Made by a program: the position numbers and the translations under genes. From contig NZ_VIRS01000031.1 of assembly GCF_006912135.1 (NCBI RefSeq), forward strand, positions 1 through 64,000: a DNA stretch of 64,000 nucleotides. Direction: 5' to 3'. Each line of letters starts with the position of its first letter. Position 1 is the first letter of the stretch. Under the pieces are notes generated by a model. The model searched no databases, had not been told where the DNA came from, and saw nothing but the letters and a program-made list of their open reading frames with translations. This document shows, piece by piece, positions 60,033-64,000 of the stretch. Source of the DNA: Cryptosporangium phraense. GTDB taxonomy: Bacteria; Actinomycetota; Actinomycetes; Mycobacteriales; Cryptosporangiaceae.

Positions 60033-62804
60033 CTAGGGAGTTTGCGTCCGGATGTCGTTTGCCACCTTTTGGACGGCCGCCCGATCGGTGTGCGGGCTGC
60101 GCGCCCGAACGACGACCTGCCAGGTCGGCTGCTCGCCGGGCTGGGGTCCGAAGAAGTGGCTCACGAGCAGGCCGTAGCGGTTGTCGCGACCGTCGGCCAC
60201 CTCGGCGTAGCTCGTGCTCGCGTCGCCCTCGGTCAGCGGGGCGGGGGCGATGTCACGGTTCATGAGGTCCTGGGTCGTGGGGTCGCAGGGCCGGTCGCAG
60301 GCCCGCAGCCCGACCTGCACCAGCGTGTTCGACTCGCCGGGCGGGCGGCACTCGAGGCCGGCGCTGGCGTCGCCGTCGATGATCTGGGCCGGGGTACAGC
60401 GCCAGCCGGTCGGGACCCGGAACGCGAACGGCCACCCCGGCTCGGCGATCACCGAGACTTGTTCGCCCTGGTCGAAGACCGCGCCGGTGACGATGACCGG
60501 CAGCATCTTCTTGAACGTGGGGACGTCCGCGGTGGAGCCCGGGGTCGGCGCGGCCGTCGGGGCGGCCGGTGGGTTGGCGGCCGGCGCCGTGGCGTTGCTG
60601 GCCTGCTCTTTGTCGTTGCCGCTGACCAGGAAGAGTCCGCCGATCGCGCACACCACGACGAGGACGACGGCGAGCGCCGCGAGCCCGAGGACGAGCCCGG
60701 TGCGGGAGCGGTGCTGTGGTTGCGGTGGGAGGCCTTGGGGGAGCGCGAAGGCGCCCGTGCCGCTGGCGATGGCTGCTGCGGGGCCGGGCGGCCCGCTGTG
60801 CCCCGCGGGAACCGGGCCGTTGGGGGCGCCGTGCCCGCTGCTGGGTCCGCCAGGGGCGCCGGGGCCGCCGGGGGCAGCAGATCCGCCGGGCCCGCCTGGC
60901 GCGCCGGGACCGCCGAATCCGCCTAGACCTCCGGGGGCGCCCGGAATTCCTGGGGCGCCGGGGGTGGCGGGTAGGCCGGGTGCGCCGGACGCGGCCGCTC
61001 CGCTGGGGGTGCCGGGCCCGCCGGGCGCGGCCGGGCCGCTGGGGGTTCCGAGGAGGCCGGGGGCGCCTGGGCCGCTGGGGGTTCCGGCGAGGCCGGGGGC
61101 GGTGGGGCCAGCGGGGGCGCCGGGTGGACTTGGGGTCGTGAAGGCGCCGGGCGTGGTTGGGGCGGATCCGAGGGTGCTGGGGGCAGTGGGGGTGCCCAGG
61201 GCAGCTTGGGGGACCGAGCCGCCCGGCGTGCCGGGAGGGCCGGTGAGCGGGGGAGCTGAGCCCGGGTGGGGGATGGGAACGGTGGGGTGGCGGGCTCCCG
61301 GCGGGAGGGGGCCGAGTTTCGGGGCTCCCTCGGCGCGCGGGCCGCTGTCGCCGACCGGGCCGCCGGGGGTGCCTCGGCCGCCCGGGCTGCCCAGGGGCAC
61401 CTGGATCGGCGAGCCCGGTGCCTGGATCGGGGAGCCCGGTGCCTGGACCGGCGACCCCGGTGCGTGCGGGCCACCGCCCGCGACGATCGGTGAACCTCCG
61501 GCCGCGGACGTGATCGGTTCGTTCCGGCCGGTGCCGGCGAGGTGGGCCGGTGATCCGGTCAGGGGTATCGGTCCGGTCGGCACCGAGGAGATGTTGACCG
61601 CCGGGCGGGCCGGCTCGGCCTGCGGTGCCAGGGTGTTGCCGGGCCCCGGCTGTGCGGCCTGGACCGCCCCGGGCGCCGACGACAGAGCGCCTGCCGAAGA
61701 GTGGTCCGCGGCACCGCCCCCCAGGCCGGGCTGGGCCGGGCCTGATTGCGGATGACCCTGTTGGGGGGCAGCGCTGAACGACGGCTCGGTCTGGGTGCCG
61801 GCCGCGCTGGGGTGCGGCAGCCCGCCCTGCGGCCGCGCTCCGCCCGGCTGCGCACCCGGCGCTCCGCCCGGCTGCGCCCCGCCCGGCTGCGGCCCGCCCG
61901 GCTGCGCACCCGGCGCCCCGCCCGCCTGGGGATTCGGCGGCCCGCCCGCCTGGGTGTTCGGGTACTGCACGCCCGGCAGCGCCGAGGTCTGGTTCCCGCC
62001 GTACGGCGGGCCCCCGGGGATCCCGGGCTGCTGCGGCCCGCCCGGCTGGGCGCTGAGCTGGTTACCGGCCGCCGGGTGCCCCGCCGCTCCGGCCTGCGCT
62101 CCCGGCAAAGGAAGCCCCTGCGGGCCACCGTGCTGCGACGCGCCGGGCTGCCCACCTTGCGAACCAAGCCCTTGCGAACCAAGCCCTTGCGAACCAAGCC
62201 CTTGCTGGCCGGCCGGGTGCGGTGCGCCCTGTGCGCCGTGCTGGGGCGCGTCGGCCGAGGTCCCGGGCTGCCCGCCCTGTGAACCAAGCCCCTGTGAAAC
62301 GGGCCCCTGCGGGCCAGCCTGAGGCGGCAGCCCCGCTAGCCCCTGCGGGCCGGGCTGGGGCGGGCCGGGCTGGGGCGGCGCGGCCGGGGCCGGCGGCCGC
62401 GGCAATGGCGGCCCCTGGTGCGGCTGGGGCACGGGCTGGCGTTGGGTCACGAGTAGCGCGCTCGGGTCCGTCCCCTCGGGCACCGCCCCGGGCAGCGCCG
62501 ACAGAATGCGCTCCGCACCCCGTCGCCCGGGCATGATGCGTGAAGCGGCCCACGGCCGGCGTCCGTATAAATCACTGACGTGCACCGGGACGTCCAACGG
62601 ACCCAGCGTCGTGGCATCCTTCGCCACCGCATCGGTGAACTCGGCCGACCAGTTCGGGTCGCGCCCAGCGGTTTCCGTGAGTGCGATCAGCACCACCGGA
62701 CGCCGGCCGTTGCGCTCGAAGCCAGTGAACAGCTCGACGGTGGGCGTGGCATGGATCAGGCGCAGACCGGTGAACGGACCGAGATCGCCCGCCGACGTCG
62801 TCAT
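60033..62804 (-). CDS. Large paralogue: kinase-N-lobe-like domain, very long Gly/Pro linker, four-Cys outer domain
   Basis: A 923-residue protein with the same plan as its downstream neighbour. The N-terminal domain (1-110) has FTGLRLIHATPTVELFTGFE and RPWAASRIMPGRRGAERILS. The linker is about 590 residues, with GAPG/GGPG collagen-like runs and LGSQG pentapeptides. One helix follows (LVLGLAALAVVLVVVCAIGG), then an outer domain with WRCTP, LECRP and RACDRPC, ending in NDIRTQTP. The linker is encoded by GC-rich tandem repeats, including three perfect 15-bp copies at 62161-62205. ATG with AGGAGAAGG. Confidence 0.78.
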   Translation of the reverse strand: MTTSAGDLGPFTGLRLIHATPTVELFTGFERNGRRPVVLIALTETAGRDPNWSAEFTDAVAKDATTLGPLDVPVHVSDLYGRRPWAASRIMPGRRGAERILSALPGAVPEGTDPSALLVTQRQPVPQPHQGPPLPRPPAPAAPPQPGPPQPGPQGLAGLPPQAGPQGPVSQGLGSQGGQPGTSADAPQHGAQGAPHPAGQQGLGSQGLGSQGLGSQGGQPGASQHGGPQGLPLPGAQAGAAGHPAAGNQLSAQPGGPQQPGIPGGPPYGGNQTSALPGVQYPNTQAGGPPNPQAGGAPGAQPGGPQPGGAQPGGAPGAQPGGARPQGGLPHPSAAGTQTEPSFSAAPQQGHPQSGPAQPGLGGGAADHSSAGALSSAPGAVQAAQPGPGNTLAPQAEPARPAVNISSVPTGPIPLTGSPAHLAGTGRNEPITSAAGGSPIVAGGGPHAPGSPVQAPGSPIQAPGSPIQVPLGSPGGRGTPGGPVGDSGPRAEGAPKLGPLPPGARHPTVPIPHPGSAPPLTGPPGTPGGSVPQAALGTPTAPSTLGSAPTTPGAFTTPSPPGAPAGPTAPGLAGTPSGPGAPGLLGTPSGPAAPGGPGTPSGAAASGAPGLPATPGAPGIPGAPGGLGGFGGPGAPGGPGGSAAPGGPGAPGGPSSGHGAPNGPVPAGHSGPPGPAAAIASGTGAFALPQGLPPQPQHRSRTGLVLGLAALAVVLVVVCAIGGLFLVSGNDKEQASNATAPAANPPAAPTAAPTPGSTADVPTFKKMLPVIVTGAVFDQGEQVSVIAEPGWPFAFRVPTGWRCTPAQIIDGDASAGLECRPPGESNTLVQVGLRACDRPCDPTTQDLMNRDIAPAPLTEGDASTSYAEVADGRDNRYGLLVSHFFGPQPGEQPTWQVVVRARSPHTDRAAVQKVANDIRTQTP
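62161..62205. repeat. Three perfect 15-bp repeats in the linker
   Basis: GAACCAAGCCCTTGC is repeated three times exactly (plus strand), encoding LGSQG-type pentapeptides on the minus strand. Confidence 0.85.
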
Positions 62805-62910
62805 GTGCCTTCTCCTACGCCGATGGCCCGGCTGAGCTGGCTGGAGACTAGCAGCGCGGAGCCAGCCCGGTCCGGTGTCCGGCCGCCCCCGGTCGAGTAT
62901 CCGACAGCCG

Positions 62911-63636
62911 TCAGTGGGTCAGCGGGGCCTCGTCCGACGTCGGCTCGGCGTCGCCGGACTTCTTCTTGTGCCGACGATTACGAATCATCTCGATCAGCAC
63001 CGGAAGAATCGACAGGAAAATGATGACGGCGATACCGGGCACCAGGTACTTGTCGATCGGGAAATTCTCGTCGACGACGTCGCCCAGGAAGTAGCCCAGC
63101 AGCACGATGCCGTCGGTCCAGAGAATCGCGCCGACGACGTTCCACATGAAGAACTGCTTGGCCGGCATCCCGAGCATCCCGGCGACCGGGTTCAGGAACG
63201 TGCGCACGATCGGAATGAACCGCGCGAAGACGACGGCCTTGGCCGGGCCGAACTTCTCGAACGCGGCCTCGGCCTTCTCGACGTAGATGCCCTTGAAGAT
63301 GCGGGTGTTCGGCCGGTCGAACAGCTTCCGGCCGTACCGGGAGCCGAGGAAGTGCCCGAACTGCGCACCCAGCACCGCGAAGACCGGGCCCCCGATCAGC
63401 ATCCCGGTGAGGCTCAGCGGCGCGCCGACGATCTTCGCGCCGGTCGCCGACGTGGCGATGCCGGCCAGGAAGAGCAGCGAGTCACCGGGGAGGAAGAAGC
63501 CCACCAGCAGACCGGTCTCGGCGAACAGGATCGCCCAGACGCCGAACAGGCCGAACGTCGTCAGCAGATACTGCGGATCGATCGGGTTCGCGGCGAGCAG
63601 CTCGTTGGCGGCGGAAATCGTCTGGGATACCTGCAC
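62911..63636 (-). CDS. DedA family membrane protein
   Basis: A 241-residue DedA/VTT protein. The family blocks are FGLFGVWAILFAETGLLVGF with FFLPGDSLLFLAG, GSRYGRKLFDRPNTRIFKG, FARFIPIVRTFLNPVAG and FMWNVVGAILWTDG. These include the acidic and Arg residues needed for activity; DedA proteins are lipid scramblase or flippase-like and support envelope homeostasis. The start is GTG with TAGCCT six bases upstream. The C-terminal tail is basic then acidic (RNRRHKKKSGDAEP). Confidence 0.92.
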   Translation of the reverse strand: MQVSQTISAANELLAANPIDPQYLLTTFGLFGVWAILFAETGLLVGFFLPGDSLLFLAGIATSATGAKIVGAPLSLTGMLIGGPVFAVLGAQFGHFLGSRYGRKLFDRPNTRIFKGIYVEKAEAAFEKFGPAKAVVFARFIPIVRTFLNPVAGMLGMPAKQFFMWNVVGAILWTDGIVLLGYFLGDVVDENFPIDKYLVPGIAVIIFLSILPVLIEMIRNRRHKKKSGDAEPTSDEAPLTH

Positions 63637-63642
63637 GGCCCG

Positions 63643-63648
63643 AGGCTA
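63643..63648 (-). promoter_or_regulatory. -10 element of the dedA-like gene
   Basis: TAGCCT on the minus strand, six bases before the GTG at 63636. Confidence 0.5.
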
Positions 63649-63719
63649 CCGTGACTTCCCTAAGCACCCCCTGAGCCCCGGCTGAGCGCCACCTACCGTT
63701 CAGATTGCGCAACACGCGT

Positions 63720-63725
63720 TAGCGT
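63720..63725 (+). promoter_or_regulatory. -10 element of the flavoprotein gene
   Basis: TAGCGT, seven bases before the GTG at 63733; same hexamer as before the histidine kinase gene. Confidence 0.5.
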
Positions 63726-63732
63726 GACGAGC

Positions 63733-64000
63733 GTGGGAGAACGCCTGATCGTCATCGGGGCCGACGCGGCCGGTATGAGCGCGGCCAGCCAGGCCAGGAA
63801 GCGTCGCGATCATCGCGACCTGGAGATTCTCGCGTTCGAGAAGAGCGCACACACCTCGTACTCCGCCTGCGGCATCCCGTACTGGATCGGCGGGCTCGTC
63901 GACCAGCAGGACGACCTCATCGCCCGCACCGCCGAGCAGCACCGCGACCGCCACATCGACGTCCGGATCGGCCGGACCGTGACGAGCATCGACGTCCGGA
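63733..64000 (+). CDS. CoA-disulfide-reductase-like flavoprotein, N-terminal part
   Basis: The first 89 residues of a gene cut by the window end. It opens RLIVIGADAAGMSAASQARK, an FAD Rossmann loop, then FEKSAHTSYSACGIPYWIGG with the single active-site Cys position of CoA-disulfide reductase and NADH oxidase relatives. The next part (DLIARTAEQHRDRHIDVRIG) is also typical. The GTG start has TAGCGT seven bases before it. The exact reaction (CoA-disulfide, polysulfide or NADH oxidation) needs the rest of the gene. Confidence 0.82.
   Translation, partial: MGERLIVIGADAAGMSAASQARKRRDHRDLEILAFEKSAHTSYSACGIPYWIGGLVDQQDDLIARTAEQHRDRHIDVRIGRTVTSIDVR

Overview
The window is GC-rich (about 70%), gene-dense DNA from an actinomycete. 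The markers are DnaK-GrpE-DnaJ-HspR with HspR-type operators, a SARP/BTAD regulator, a CNNM/CorC pair, an AbrB-type permease, frequent GTG starts, and many mRNAs that look leaderless. Gene content (dcd, an Fe-S reductase of the Rv0338c type, dnaK-grpE-dnaJ-hspR, clpB, pyrE) recalls the chromosomal core around dnaK in Mycobacterium, but many genes found here are absent there. I place it in Actinomycetota, perhaps near Cryptosporangiales, Frankiales or Micromonosporales, without claiming a species.

Layout. 1-5.8 kb: end of a hypothetical gene, a two-domain TY-Chap/YbjN protein, a small lipoprotein, and a Mo-cofactor module (mobA, DUF6457, a thiamine-binding-like protein, divergent fdhD). 5.8-12.9 kb: a fructosamine-kinase-like gene, a divergent MarR pair sharing a palindrome, a histidine kinase/response regulator pair, a HipA-like kinase with DUF3037, a metallophosphoesterase and a hemerythrin protein. 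12.9-23 kb: a 1,094-residue SARP-ATPase regulator, then small regulators and enzymes, including a tetR/SDR pair with two operators. 23-28.9 kb: a split Tm-1 system (UPF0261 plus TIM-barrel partner) with a TetR gene downstream and a MocR gene upstream, then SRPBCC, WYL and VOC genes.

28.9-30.4 kb is a gene-poor scar with tandem repeats, a perfect palindrome and a DUF2283 gene, ending in tRNA-Gly(CCC). 30.5-38.3 kb is core: dcd, two CNNM proteins (one apparently starting at ATT), the Fe-S reductase, DUF4235 and a transmembrane Ser/Thr kinase. 38.5-42.9 kb is the dnaK operon behind a HAIR operator. 42.9-44.1 kb is a second scar, holding a decayed copy of the DUF2283 5' end and a 3' fragment of tRNA-Gly. 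44-50.7 kb: two SDR proteins, MarR, and clpB behind a second HAIR. 50.7-58.3 kb: aldo/keto reductase, lipoprotein, membrane protein, SDR, tandem GNAT, epimerase, pyrE. 58.3-62.8 kb: two paralogous one-pass proteins with a kinase-N-lobe-like N-terminus, long Pro/Gly linkers and a four-cysteine outer domain. The window closes with a DedA gene and the start of a CoA-disulfide-reductase-like flavoprotein.

Regulation is unusually legible. At least thirteen genes have a TANNNT -10 hexamer 6-8 nt before the start codon, and several inverted repeats overlap these promoters. HspR, encoded at the end of the dnaK operon, should control both dnaK and clpB. I see no CRISPR array, transposase, integrase, rRNA or biosynthetic gene cluster.
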